Shown one piece after another: positions 14,810 to 24,016 of a DNA stretch of 64,000 nucleotides (position 1 is its first letter; every line of letters starts with the position of its first letter). The notes beneath the pieces were generated by a model. It had not been told where the DNA came from and did no database searches. It was given only the letters and a program-made list of their open reading frames with translations. Source of the stretch: Bryobacterales bacterium (GTDB lineage: Bacteria > Acidobacteriota > Terriglobia > Bryobacterales > Bryobacteraceae); NCBI GenBank assembly GCA_025463005.1, contig JAOAPR010000041.1, forward strand, positions 1 to 64,000, given 5' to 3'. A program made the position numbers and the translations under genes.

Positions 14810-17800
14810 TCAGAATATAAAGCGAGCGACCATCTGGCCTTGTCTCTGACCGGTTGTATTTGCGTTGTTGATGTAACCGAAACCGGCTGTGGTCTGGCCC
14901 GCCGAGTTCGTGGTTTGAGTCGCCAATGCATTGGTCGAAGTGGCGCTGTTCAATTGCGTTCGGTTGAAGATGTTGGTGAACTCCCCGCGGATCTGCAGAC
15001 TCATCTTTTCCTGGATACGGAAGGTCCGGGCGAGACTCATACTCTCCACCGGACGTCGCCGTTCCCGGTAGTCGTTGTAGTAAGCCGCTGATACTCCGTA
15101 CTGGCCGAGCGGCGGATTCACCCATGCCTTCGGATTCAGCACGAAAGTGGTGTTCGGGTCGAAGCAGTGGCAGTTGAGGTCCTGGGTGAACAAGGGCTGG
15201 CCCGGCACCCGGTTCATCACGGTACTTTGGAACAAATATGTAGCGAGGTTGGTGGTCGCCTGGGGCACCAGCGTGGGCGTGCCGCTCGCGTACCGCAAGA
15301 GCGTGCCGATCTGCCAATCTTTCACCGCCCACGACAAGGCCTTCTTTCCGATGTGGTCGCCGCCCAATCCGGGCGTGGTATAGGATCCCGAGAACACCAA
15401 CTGGAACGGCTGATCGTACACCGAAATGGCCTTCTGGTTCACGCGGTTGAACGGATCGTTCACGTAGACTCCGCCACCGCGCCCGAACTTGTCCTCGACA
15501 CCGCTGGTGAGCGACTTCTGCCACGTAAACGCCGAGCTGAAATCCAGACCGTGGGAAAAACGCTTGGTCAATTTCGCCTGCAGCGAATCGTACCAGGTGT
15601 TTCCGATCGGCACCCAGTGGTTATTGGAGAGAGCGCTGAATTGCGGGTAGGGTCGAAGCGTTTGCGCCACGGCAGAGCCCACGGGATAGCCCGGATAGGG
15701 CAGAGTAGCGAAGCCCCGCTGAGCAGCGATGGACGAAAACAGAGGAGCCGCCAGCAGCGTGCGGTCCGCGGCATTTGTCGCGCTGAGTCCGTACCGCGCC
15801 AGGTCGCTTGGCTGGAGGGAATTGGGAGCGTTGAGATCGGCTGCGTTCCACCAGACTCCACGGTTCCCCACGTAATTAACCTCAGCCAGCAGATTCCGGA
15901 TCACTTCCCGTTGGAAACCGACGCTCCACTGAACCTGCCGGGCGGGCCGGCCCGCGTGCCGATCCATAAGCTGCGGAATGGAGGCTGTCGTACCCGGAAG
16001 CGGATACTGGCCTGGATCGAAGTTCGGGAACTTGATCTTGTACGGCAGGCCATCCTGCATGTAATAAGCAGGGTCTCCATACGACGGCGAGTTGTAAAGG
16101 AACTGAGATCCTGACGAAAAACCGAAATTGTTATCGTCCGACTTGTTGTAGGAAATGCCCAGTCCGGCACGCAAAACGGTCTTCGCCCCGACCTGATAGG
16201 CAACTCCCAGCCGAGGACCCCAGGCGTAGGGATAGTTGTGTGCAAGGTCGCAATTGCAGCGTCCGCCTCCGTAACCGTCATAGACCACTGCGCCCAATCG
16301 TCCGCCGGCACTCGGATTCACTGTGTTGGGGCCGAACACTCCGTAATAGCCGTTGCCGTCCCTCAAGTAGGTCGCGAAATCGTAGCGCAGGCCGTAGTCC
16401 AGAGTCAGCTTACGAGTGATCTTCCAAGTGTCCTGTGCAAACCCGGACAGGGTATGGGATCCCATGTGTGTGACGGACCGAACTGCGGTTTGGCCATTGT
16501 TCACTCCGCCCAGAAAGAAACTGGCGTAGTTGAATCCCGGCTGGGCCGCCAGGCTCTGCCCGTTGAGAGCCGGAAGTCCGGTCTCGATCGCGGTGAAGGT
16601 CAGGTATCCGTTGGCGTACGTCCCGTTGCGATTGAGGTATCCGTTTACCATGACTTCGCCGCCGAATTTGAGGGTGTGATTATTTCGGACCCAGGTCAAG
16701 CTGGCATTGCCCGTGGGCTTGTAGTAATTCAAGTTGATGTCCTGTCCCGGACCCATGCCCGCCGCCATGCCTCCCTGGGCATTGCTCATTCCCCCAAAAA
16801 CCGGGAACAGATTATTATTGGTTCCCCGCAAGCCGATTAATGCAACGGGGTCGTAGCGTAGATGGGGTTGCCAATTATGCATCCCCAGCACGCCCGCGCC
16901 AAAATGCAGCAACAAGGTGGGCGTCAATGTCTGATCGTAGTTCAAACGCACCGTTGTCGACCTGATCAAGCTCGGGAGACCGCCCCGGATGGGATCTGGC
17001 AGGATGTTGACGTTCGGGTTGTCCTGGTGGTTGGTCGACCAGAACCCGGAGAGTTTCGCATTCGCCATAAGCTGGTAATCGGCCTTGAGGGAGGGAATGG
17101 TGGTGCTCTTCGGATTAACAAAGGTTCGAATATAGTTATTGATCAGCCCGGTAGTGGTCGGCAGCGGGATTAGCGCCTGAACTCTCTGCGCGACCGGATC
17201 CATTCGGGTCAGCGGAACGATGTTACCGGGAAATATATTCCGGTAGCGCAGCCCGTCCGCCTCCACGCGATCCGTCTGCGGATCGTAGACCGTGTTTTCG
17301 AGCACCTGGCGACCCAGCCCGTCTGTAGTCACAACCCGGCCAGTTCGGGCCGCAGCAAAATTGCCCGCACGATAGTCCAGAGTGGGGAGCGTCGTCGAGG
17401 TAGCGTTGTTGACCGTGGTTTCGCGGTACTGTTCGTAGCCGAAAAAGAAGAAGGCCTTATTACGGCCGTCAAACAGCTTCGGTATATAGACCGGACCACC
17501 CGCCGTGAAGCCGAAATCATTTCGCCGCTGGCGAGGCCTGAGCAGATGCCCGTTTCCGTCACTGGTGAAGGGAACGCCCGCGTTGAGGAATTCGTTGACG
17601 AAGTAGTCGTAGACGGTTCCGTGAAGCTGGTTGGTGCCTGACTTCATCGTGAGATTGAACACTCCACCGCCCGCCAGCCCGAACTCCGCGGAGTAGTTGC
17701 TGGTTTGAATTGCGAATTCCTGAATCGAATCGACGCTCGACTGGGTCTGGGATTGGGCCGAGTACCAACCGTTGGTCGCGTCCTGACCGTCGATCCGCAT

Positions 17801-18364
17801 CGCTTGCGAGTTGGTCGGGTTCCCGTTGATTCGAATGGAGGAATCCGTGGCGTAATTAGAGCCTGGCAGCAATTGCACCACGGAGTAGGGCGTTCGGATG
17901 CCGGAAGCGCTGGCGTTGGCCCCGATCGACATCACCGGAAGATTGTTCATGGTGCTCGTCGAAACGGTATGGCTCAGCTCTCCGCTCTCAGTCTTCAGGA
18001 GCGGCGCGGCTTCGGTGACCGTCACAGATTCGGTGTTCGAACCCACCTCCAGGAGGACATCGACGCGGAAGGTTTGCGCCACACCAACCGTAAGGCTCTG
18101 CCGGACGTACTTCTTGAAACCCGGAACGGTCACCGACAGCTCGTATTGTCCGGCCGGCAACTGCGCGATGGTGTAATTGCCGGTGGCTGAACTCGCCGCC
18201 CGGTTCACGATTCCGGTTTCTACGTTCCTGATGTCAATCGGAGCATTAGCGACCACGGCGCCTGCCGGGTCCGAAACTGTACCAGTGATGGTTCCACGGT
18301 CGCTTTGGGCAAATACCGCCAACGCGAATGAAATTGAGCAAACCGCGAGCTTCAGTAATCGCAT
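14810..18364 (-). CDS. Oar-like TonB-dependent outer-membrane receptor
   Basis: The 1184-residue protein has a signal peptide (MRLLKLAVCSISFALAVFAQ) and an N-terminal carboxypeptidase-regulatory-like domain (about 24-110, GTITGTVSDPAGAVVANAPI). A plug domain follows (about 120-240, with RINGNPTNSQAMRIDGQDAT), then a long beta-barrel with FFFFGYEQYRE and a terminal aromatic residue (ARFIF). Acidobacteria carry many such proteins; by analogy they import oligosaccharides or peptides, or present proteins at the surface. No clear TonB box can be assigned. A good promoter lies directly upstream, and a secreted esterase gene follows in the same orientation. Confidence 0.88.
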   Translation of the reverse strand: MRLLKLAVCSISFALAVFAQSDRGTITGTVSDPAGAVVANAPIDIRNVETGIVNRAASSATGNYTIAQLPAGQYELSVTVPGFKKYVRQSLTVGVAQTFRVDVLLEVGSNTESVTVTEAAPLLKTESGELSHTVSTSTMNNLPVMSIGANASASGIRTPYSVVQLLPGSNYATDSSIRINGNPTNSQAMRIDGQDATNGWYSAQSQTQSSVDSIQEFAIQTSNYSAEFGLAGGGVFNLTMKSGTNQLHGTVYDYFVNEFLNAGVPFTSDGNGHLLRPRQRRNDFGFTAGGPVYIPKLFDGRNKAFFFFGYEQYRETTVNNATSTTLPTLDYRAGNFAAARTGRVVTTDGLGRQVLENTVYDPQTDRVEADGLRYRNIFPGNIVPLTRMDPVAQRVQALIPLPTTTGLINNYIRTFVNPKSTTIPSLKADYQLMANAKLSGFWSTNHQDNPNVNILPDPIRGGLPSLIRSTTVRLNYDQTLTPTLLLHFGAGVLGMHNWQPHLRYDPVALIGLRGTNNNLFPVFGGMSNAQGGMAAGMGPGQDINLNYYKPTGNASLTWVRNNHTLKFGGEVMVNGYLNRNGTYANGYLTFTAIETGLPALNGQSLAAQPGFNYASFFLGGVNNGQTAVRSVTHMGSHTLSGFAQDTWKITRKLTLDYGLRYDFATYLRDGNGYYGVFGPNTVNPSAGGRLGAVVYDGYGGGRCNCDLAHNYPYAWGPRLGVAYQVGAKTVLRAGLGISYNKSDDNNFGFSSGSQFLYNSPSYGDPAYYMQDGLPYKIKFPNFDPGQYPLPGTTASIPQLMDRHAGRPARQVQWSVGFQREVIRNLLAEVNYVGNRGVWWNAADLNAPNSLQPSDLARYGLSATNAADRTLLAAPLFSSIAAQRGFATLPYPGYPVGSAVAQTLRPYPQFSALSNNHWVPIGNTWYDSLQAKLTKRFSHGLDFSSAFTWQKSLTSGVEDKFGRGGGVYVNDPFNRVNQKAISVYDQPFQLVFSGSYTTPGLGGDHIGKKALSWAVKDWQIGTLLRYASGTPTLVPQATTNLATYLFQSTVMNRVPGQPLFTQDLNCHCFDPNTTFVLNPKAWVNPPLGQYGVSAAYYNDYRERRRPVESMSLARTFRIQEKMSLQIRGEFTNIFNRTQLNSATSTNALATQTTNSAGQTTAGFGYINNANTTGQRQGQMVARFIF

Positions 18365-18417
18365 GGACCAGCCTCCTCACCCCCGCAGTCCGGTTTTCGA
18401 CCAAACCGCCGGGTAGA

Positions 18418-18446
18418 ACTATACAGCCATGCGATCACGTGGTCAA
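18418..18446 (-). promoter_or_regulatory. Sigma70-type promoter of Oar-like receptor
   Basis: Read on the minus strand: TTGACC (-35, 18441-18446), 17-base spacer, TATAGT (-10, 18418-18423). The start codon of the receptor is about 54 bases further at 18364. The -35 overlaps the stop codon of the preceding Sel1 gene (18443-18445), so the two genes are adjacent but separately promoted. Confidence 0.7.
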
Positions 18447-19543
18447 GGGGTCTTCTGTTTATCAATCTTGGCTTGCGCCGCCGCATCGCCCTGCTCCGCA
18501 GCCAAGCGAAACCACTTCGAAGCCTCGGCTTCATTCTTCACGACGCCTCGGCCCGCGGCATACATTCGTCCCAGGTTGTACTGCGCCGGCGCATAACCCA
18601 GCAAAGCAGCCTGCCGATACCAGCGCACTGCCTCAGCATCGATCTGGATCGTCCCCCACCCGTTTTCGTAGGTCAGGCCGAGCGCGTTTTGCGCCGGGGC
18701 ATCACCCGCACCCGCTAAGCCTCGAAGCGCGTCTTGTGCCTGCGACAATCCCAGCTCCGCCGCCTTGCGGAACCACTCGACCGCCTGGGCGGTGTCGCGC
18801 GGAACGCCCTGCCCCAGAACATAGAGCGCCCCCAGGTTGAGTTGCGCCGGGGAAAACTCTTGCTCGGCCGACCTGCGATACCACTTCGCCGCTTCGGCCG
18901 GGTCCTTGGAAATACCCTGGCCGCTGGCATAAGCGAACCCGACGTTGAACTGGGCTTCGGCATCTCCCTGCTCCGCGGCTTTCCGGAACCAGCCGAAGGC
19001 CTGCGTGTAGTCTTGCGCGACTCCCTGGCCTTCGCGGTAGGCGGTCCCGAGATTGTGTTGCGCCGCGGCGAAACCCTGGTCAGCCGCCTTTCGAAACCAG
19101 TTCGCGGCTTGCGCATAATCCTGGGCGACACCCCGGCCGAATACGTACATCGTCCCGAGGTTGTGCTGCGCCTGCATCAGCCCCTGTTGCGCGGCCTTGC
19201 GATACCAGCTCGCGGCTTCGTTGTAATCCTGGGGAATTCCCTGCCCGATGAAATACATCTGACCAACCCGGTATTGAGCCTCGGCAAATCCCTGCGTGCC
19301 GGCCTTGCGAAACCAGTTGAAGGCCTCGCGATAATCCTGCGGGACGCCTTGACCTTCCCAGTGCATCACGCCGAGAGTATACTGAGCCTCGGCGTTCCCT
19401 TGTTCCGCCAAGGGCCGAAGGATTCCGAGGGCCGTCGCGTAATCGCTTTTTTCGATTGAGTCACGAGCCTGCGATACTGTCTGCGCCGAGAGAGGCGCAC
19501 ATGCCAGTAAAATCCCCAAAAGTGCGGTCACAGGGACGCTCAT
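18443..19543 (-). CDS. Secreted Sel1-repeat (TPR-like) protein
   Basis: The 366-residue protein starts MSVPVTALLGILLACAPLSAQ (signal peptide) at ATG 19541-19543. It consists of eight full Sel1-type 36-residue repeats of the pattern GxAxAQxxLGxxYxxGxGVxxDxxxAxxWFRKAAEQ, plus two partial ones (DALRGLAGAGDAPAQ and the C-terminal GDAAAQAKID). Sel1 solenoids bind partner proteins; in bacteria they often act in the periplasm. One irregular repeat near 230-250 breaks the regular spacing. The encoding DNA is itself a diverged tandem repeat of about 108 bases. Confidence 0.88.
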   Translation of the reverse strand: MSVPVTALLGILLACAPLSAQTVSQARDSIEKSDYATALGILRPLAEQGNAEAQYTLGVMHWEGQGVPQDYREAFNWFRKAGTQGFAEAQYRVGQMYFIGQGIPQDYNEAASWYRKAAQQGLMQAQHNLGTMYVFGRGVAQDYAQAANWFRKAADQGFAAAQHNLGTAYREGQGVAQDYTQAFGWFRKAAEQGDAEAQFNVGFAYASGQGISKDPAEAAKWYRRSAEQEFSPAQLNLGALYVLGQGVPRDTAQAVEWFRKAAELGLSQAQDALRGLAGAGDAPAQNALGLTYENGWGTIQIDAEAVRWYRQAALLGYAPAQYNLGRMYAAGRGVVKNEAEASKWFRLAAEQGDAAAQAKIDKQKTP

Positions 19544-19677
19544 CCGCTTGATCGTATCAAGAAGACCCACCGGCCGCTGACAAGCGCACACTTTTCGTAT
19601 ACAGATCCAGGACTCCCGGGCCGATAACTAAACTTCAAGCGCACGCTTGTGCAGCTCTGCGGAGAGAGGTGTATCTC

Positions 19678-20994
19678 ATGACGCCCGTTATGGACGCGAC
19701 TGAAGTACTGTCTTTAGTCCCCCCGGTACCTGAGTCCATCGAAGATCTCGGAATTTCATCCTCGGCGATCGAACAACTGGTTTTGAAGCATCTCTATTTT
19801 CACGGCGAGCTGCTGGGCCGAGAGATGGCGCATAACCTCGGGCTGCAATTCAGCCTGATCGATCCCGTGCTCGAGAATCTCAAGCGCCAGCATCATGTAG
19901 GCCTGAAGAAGTCCATGGGAATGGGCAACGCTTCCGGTGTTTTCGCCCTTACTGAGTCTGGACGAAATCTGACCCGCGAGGGCCTGGAGAACAACCAGTA
20001 CGCCGGGCCCGTGCCAGTGCCGTTAGAGCAATACTCTGAATTTGTCCGGAAGCAGCGGCTGGCGGAAAACTGGTTAACAGAAGAGGCTTTGGACCGGGCA
20101 TTCAAGCACCTGGTGGTGGCGGACGACATCCTCGAGCAGCTCGGGCCGGCGGTGAACTCGAACAAGTCGTTCCTGATTTACGGCCAGCCCGGCAATGGAA
20201 AAACTGCGCTGGCGGAATCGTTTCTGAACCTCGAATCAGCGCCGATTTACATGCCCTACGCGATCGAGTGTCAGGGCAATATAGTACAGCTCTACGATCC
20301 CATCTATCACAAGAAGATCGAACCTGCCGAAGCGTCCAAGTCAGCCGTGGCGAATGTGACGGAGTTTGACGGCCGGTGGTTCAAATGCCGGCGTCCGTTC
20401 ATCATTACCGGCGGCGAGCTGACCTTGGACATGCTGGATCTGAGCTACAACAAAGTTTCAAAGGTTTACGATGCGCCCTTCCAGCTAAAGGCCAACAACG
20501 GCATCTACCTGATCGACGATTTCGGCCGTCAGCGAGCCACGCCCGCCGAGGTTCTCAACCGCTGGATCGTCCCCATGGAACGGCGCGTGGATTACCTGAC
20601 CTTTCAGACTGGCGGAAAAATGACCGTGCCGTTTGAAGCGTTCCTGGTTTTTTCCACCAATCTTAGGCCGGATCAGCTAGGCGACGAAGCTTTCCTCCGC
20701 CGTATCCAGTACAAGATGTTTCTGCGCAGCCCCGATGCGCAGGAGTTCATCCACATTTTCAGGCGCTTTGCGGAATCTCGTGGTCTGGAGTGCCCGGCGG
20801 GCCTGGCGGAAGGTTTCGTCCAGAAGCACTATGTGGACGGCAGCAAGCGTCTCCGCCGCTGTCACCCGCGCGACGTGATCTCCCACGCCATCGACGTCAT
20901 CCACTTCAAGCGCCTGCCCCTGACGCTGACGGAAAAGCTGCTCGACCGCGCGTTCCGAAGCTGCTTTGTCGAAAGCGCCGAAATGATCGACTGA
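19678..20994 (+). CDS. AAA+ ATPase with N-terminal winged-helix-like region
   Basis: The 438-residue protein has an N-terminal helical/winged-helix-like region (about 18-105, with SSAIEQLVLKHLYFHGELLGREMAH and a beta-hairpin GVFALTESGR). A P-loop ATPase follows: Walker A GQPGNGKT (about 168-175), Walker B IYLIDDFG (about 274-281), sensor-1 FSTNLRP and an Arg-finger-like FLRRIQYKM. It is soluble and has no peptidase or helicase module. I do not know its function. ATG 19678 is preferred over GTG 19669 because AGAGGT sits seven bases before it. It stands alone between the divergent Sel1 gene and the convergent yjbQ. Confidence 0.75.
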   Translation: MTPVMDATEVLSLVPPVPESIEDLGISSSAIEQLVLKHLYFHGELLGREMAHNLGLQFSLIDPVLENLKRQHHVGLKKSMGMGNASGVFALTESGRNLTREGLENNQYAGPVPVPLEQYSEFVRKQRLAENWLTEEALDRAFKHLVVADDILEQLGPAVNSNKSFLIYGQPGNGKTALAESFLNLESAPIYMPYAIECQGNIVQLYDPIYHKKIEPAEASKSAVANVTEFDGRWFKCRRPFIITGGELTLDMLDLSYNKVSKVYDAPFQLKANNGIYLIDDFGRQRATPAEVLNRWIVPMERRVDYLTFQTGGKMTVPFEAFLVFSTNLRPDQLGDEAFLRRIQYKMFLRSPDAQEFIHIFRRFAESRGLECPAGLAEGFVQKHYVDGSKRLRRCHPRDVISHAIDVIHFKRLPLTLTEKLLDRAFRSCFVESAEMID

Positions 20995-21006
20995 CCCGCT
21001 TTAAGA

Positions 21007-21426
21007 TCACTCGCCGACGATCTTCACTAGCACGCGCTTGCGCCTCCGGCCGTCGAACTCGCCGTAGAAGATCTGCTCCCACGGGCCGAAGTCCAGCTTG
21101 CCCGCCGTTACGGCCACCACCACTTCGCGACCCATGACCTGGCGCTTCATGTGGGCGTCGGCATTATCTTCGCCGGTGCGATTGTGCTGGTATTGCGAAG
21201 TAGGCTCGTGCGGCGCCAGGGCTTCCAGCCACTTTTCGTAGTCCTGGTGCAGGCCGCGCTCGTCGTCGTTGATGAACACACTGGCGGTGATGTGCATGGC
21301 GTTCACCAGCGCGAGTCCTTCGCGAACGCCGCTTTCCCGCAGGCAGGACTCCACTTGAGAGGTGATGTTGAGGAATGCCCGGCGCGTAGGAACCTCGAAC
21401 CATAACTCTTTCCGGTAGCTTTTCAT
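21007..21426 (-). CDS. YjbQ/UPF0047 family protein
   Basis: The 139-residue protein matches the YjbQ family along its length: [50 protein letters not shown] and a C-terminal [24 protein letters not shown]. The conserved His residues ([14 protein letters not shown]) build a metal site. Some family members show weak thiamine-phosphate synthase activity, but the physiological role is unsettled. It is convergent with the ATPase gene (12-base gap) and is read in the same direction as the diguanylate cyclase hybrid upstream. Confidence 0.9.
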   Translation of the reverse strand: MKSYRKELWFEVPTRRAFLNITSQVESCLRESGVREGLALVNAMHITASVFINDDERGLHQDYEKWLEALAPHEPTSQYQHNRTGEDNADAHMKRQVMGREVVVAVTAGKLDFGPWEQIFYGEFDGRRRKRVLVKIVGE

Positions 21427-21476
21427 CGGCGGCTTACAGCCAGGGTATCAACCTCCGTGCCACAGCCTGGTGGCGA

Positions 21477-23813
21477 TCACACCAGCACCTCGGGAGCGCT
21501 CGCGCCATTTGCGCCATTGCTTCGTTGCTTTTCGCGGTACATCCGCTGATCGGCAGCCGCCAGCAGGGCCTCGGCATCCTCCCCGTCGGCGGGATAATAC
21601 GCTACTCCCACGCTGATTCCGAGGCAGCCTGTGCCCACCGTTTCGTAGCCCGCCTGCGCCACGGCGCTGCTCAATTGCGCCACCTTGGCGCTGACGGACT
21701 CGGTGTTTTGCCCCGGCAACACCACCACGAACTCATCTCCTCCCAGGCGCGCCACGGTATCGTACTCGCGGCAATGCATCCGCAGCGTTCGCGCCACCTC
21801 CCGCAGCACACGATTGCCTTCCAGGTGGCCGAACCGGTCGTTAATCTGCTTGAATCCGTCCAGATCGCACACCAGGACCGCGATCGTTTGATCGGTTCGC
21901 TTGGCGCGTGCAAGCTCGGAATCCAGATGCAGGAACAGCGAACGGGCATTGGGCAGTTCTGTGAGCATGTCGGTTACGGCGGAGCGCTCCGCTTGGCGAT
22001 ACTTGAGAGCGTTTTCGACCGACACGGCTACCTTGGTTGCCACCGCCGATAGCACTCGCAGGTGGTCTTCGGCGAACGCGTTCTTCTCCCGCGAATACAG
22101 GCACAACACGCCGGCCACGCCACTAAAGCCCTCGAGCGGTATGGCGAGGGCCGACCGTAATGACGTGGCGCCCCCCACACTCGGGCGATCCGGATGATCC
22201 ATGGGATCTTCGTTCAACAGCGGCGTCGCGGTGGCCGCGGCCCGGCCGCAAATCCCTTCGCCCCACTCCACCACGGCCGATGCAACCTGCATGGAATCCA
22301 GGCCCGTGACATACTCCGCCTCCAACCGATCTTCGTGGCGCATGTAGACCGCGAGCGTGTCATGCGGGCAGAGCTGTTTAACGTGCTGGGACAGCACGGA
22401 AAATGTTTCGTCCAGACTGAGAGAATTGCCCAGATCCTGAGCCAGCGCGAACAAGTGCTGTACTTCCTGCCGGGCCGCCGCGATCGGAGAGACGGTCTGA
22501 GCCGGATGCGAACCGGGTTGGATCGCGACAGATTTATCGTTGGCACGGAGTTCCAGCTCGCCGTAATAAGTCGCCAGGATCTCGACCACTTTCGGATCGA
22601 AGCTTTTCCCTGACTCGGCTTTCAGGTGGGCGATGGCCTCCTCCAGGGTGTAAGCGCGGCGGTAACTGCGCGTCGAAACCAGCGCATCCAGGCAATCCAC
22701 CGCGGCCAGAATACGTGCGCCCAGTGGAATCTCTTGGCCGCGGAGCCCGGCTGGATATCCGGTGCCGTCCCACTTCTCATGGTGCGACCGCACGATGGGC
22801 GCCACAGGGTACGGAAAACCGGCTTGCTCCACGATTTCAGCGCCGGCCACCGGGTGGATTTTCATTTTGTCGAACTCGGCCTTGGTCAACCGGCCGGGCT
22901 TGGAAAGAATGTGTTCGGGCACGGCCAGCTTGCCGACATTGCGCAGCAGGGCCGCGGCTCGCAGAGCCTGAAGATCCAAATCGGATAACCGCATCTGCCT
23001 GCCGATCTCCAGCGCATCGCTCCACACGCTGCGCTCATGCTTGCGATGCTCCGGATCGCGGCCTTCAATGGCCACCGCCAGCGATTCGATGGTGCGGAAA
23101 TGGAGGCTGTTGAATTCCTCAGTCGCGCGGCGCGCCTGTTCCATCCGTTCCAGATACAGCCTGTAGGCGTGCACCATCCAGTACAACATCGGGACCACCA
23201 GGACGGTGATCTGCCAACCGTTGTGGCGATCGGCGATGGTCAGCAGACCGGCCGCGCTCCCTCCGGCAATGTAGTGAGGAAAAGTCCAGAAGAAGGATTG
23301 TTTCCACACGGCGCCGGCCCGCTTATGCTCCTGGCGCGCAACCAACCCTGTCAGGGCACCGCTGCTCACCGCGAAATAAGCGATCGCGGCCAGAACCATC
23401 AATAGGGGCGATGGAACGGCTGCGGCTCCAGCCACTCGAATATGATATGTGGCATAAGCGGCGGAGATCGCGAGCACAGCAATCGCGCCGTGAAGAGCTA
23501 TCGCCAGCCGCGGCGGACGAGGTCTGGTCCACACCAGACTCTCTACCAGAGCGCTCAGGCAAGCGATAACCGCTGTCCCCGTCCAGCTCAACACCGCGAC
23601 CGAAATCAACAGGACGAAAAAACGAACCGAGAGCCGGGTTGCTAATCCGCGCAGCCGGATTTGCAGGAAGCCGGCCAGAGCCGCTACGGCGAGCAGCTCC
23701 CCGAAGCGGATCGGATCGCTATTGGACCATTTGCTGAGGGCCCCTAGCAGCGTGCCGTATCCGGCTATCAACACGAGGGTTGAATACAGTTTTAGTGACT
23801 GAGTTGTCGACAC
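21477..23813 (-). CDS. Membrane HD-GYP-like/GAF/GGDEF hybrid protein
   Basis: The 778-residue protein has about six or seven N-terminal membrane segments (10-220). An HD-GYP-like domain (about 235-410), a GAF domain (about 440-590) and a GGDEF domain (about 600-765) follow. The cyclase site RLGGDEF is intact, with an inhibitory I-site RxxD (REYD) five residues before GGDEF, so c-di-GMP synthesis with product feedback is expected. In the HD-GYP part the metal-binding HD is replaced (LLRNVGKLAVPEHIL, RN instead of HD), although HHEKWDGTGYP remains. Phosphodiesterase activity is therefore doubtful. Start GTG 23811-23813. Confidence 0.85.
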   Translation of the reverse strand: MSTTQSLKLYSTLVLIAGYGTLLGALSKWSNSDPIRFGELLAVAALAGFLQIRLRGLATRLSVRFFVLLISVAVLSWTGTAVIACLSALVESLVWTRPRPPRLAIALHGAIAVLAISAAYATYHIRVAGAAAVPSPLLMVLAAIAYFAVSSGALTGLVARQEHKRAGAVWKQSFFWTFPHYIAGGSAAGLLTIADRHNGWQITVLVVPMLYWMVHAYRLYLERMEQARRATEEFNSLHFRTIESLAVAIEGRDPEHRKHERSVWSDALEIGRQMRLSDLDLQALRAAALLRNVGKLAVPEHILSKPGRLTKAEFDKMKIHPVAGAEIVEQAGFPYPVAPIVRSHHEKWDGTGYPAGLRGQEIPLGARILAAVDCLDALVSTRSYRRAYTLEEAIAHLKAESGKSFDPKVVEILATYYGELELRANDKSVAIQPGSHPAQTVSPIAAARQEVQHLFALAQDLGNSLSLDETFSVLSQHVKQLCPHDTLAVYMRHEDRLEAEYVTGLDSMQVASAVVEWGEGICGRAAATATPLLNEDPMDHPDRPSVGGATSLRSALAIPLEGFSGVAGVLCLYSREKNAFAEDHLRVLSAVATKVAVSVENALKYRQAERSAVTDMLTELPNARSLFLHLDSELARAKRTDQTIAVLVCDLDGFKQINDRFGHLEGNRVLREVARTLRMHCREYDTVARLGGDEFVVVLPGQNTESVSAKVAQLSSAVAQAGYETVGTGCLGISVGVAYYPADGEDAEALLAAADQRMYREKQRSNGANGASAPEVLV

Positions 23814-24016
23814 AGTTTCGAGCTTGCTGGGGCAACTCGGTCGCCATTTACGCGCGGCCAGATTTCAACAGCCTGCCCCGTCGCCAAGTCGCCTGCTTCT
23901 AAGAGATGCGCGGAGTGGCGCGAAACGGTACTAAGAACTTCGTCAGAAGCCGGATATGCCGGCGCGGGACAATCCGCCCGTGCGGTGCGGACACTTTGTC
24001 TATGAGCGGGGAAGGC

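Noticed and set aside
15167-16114. Plus-strand open frame opposite the Oar-like receptor
   Set aside because: Antisense shadow of a well-supported receptor gene in GC-rich DNA.
23814-24016. Intergenic stretch of about 200 bases upstream of the GGDEF hybrid and downstream of the CCA gene
   Set aside because: Examined for tRNA, small RNA and repeats; nothing convincing seen.
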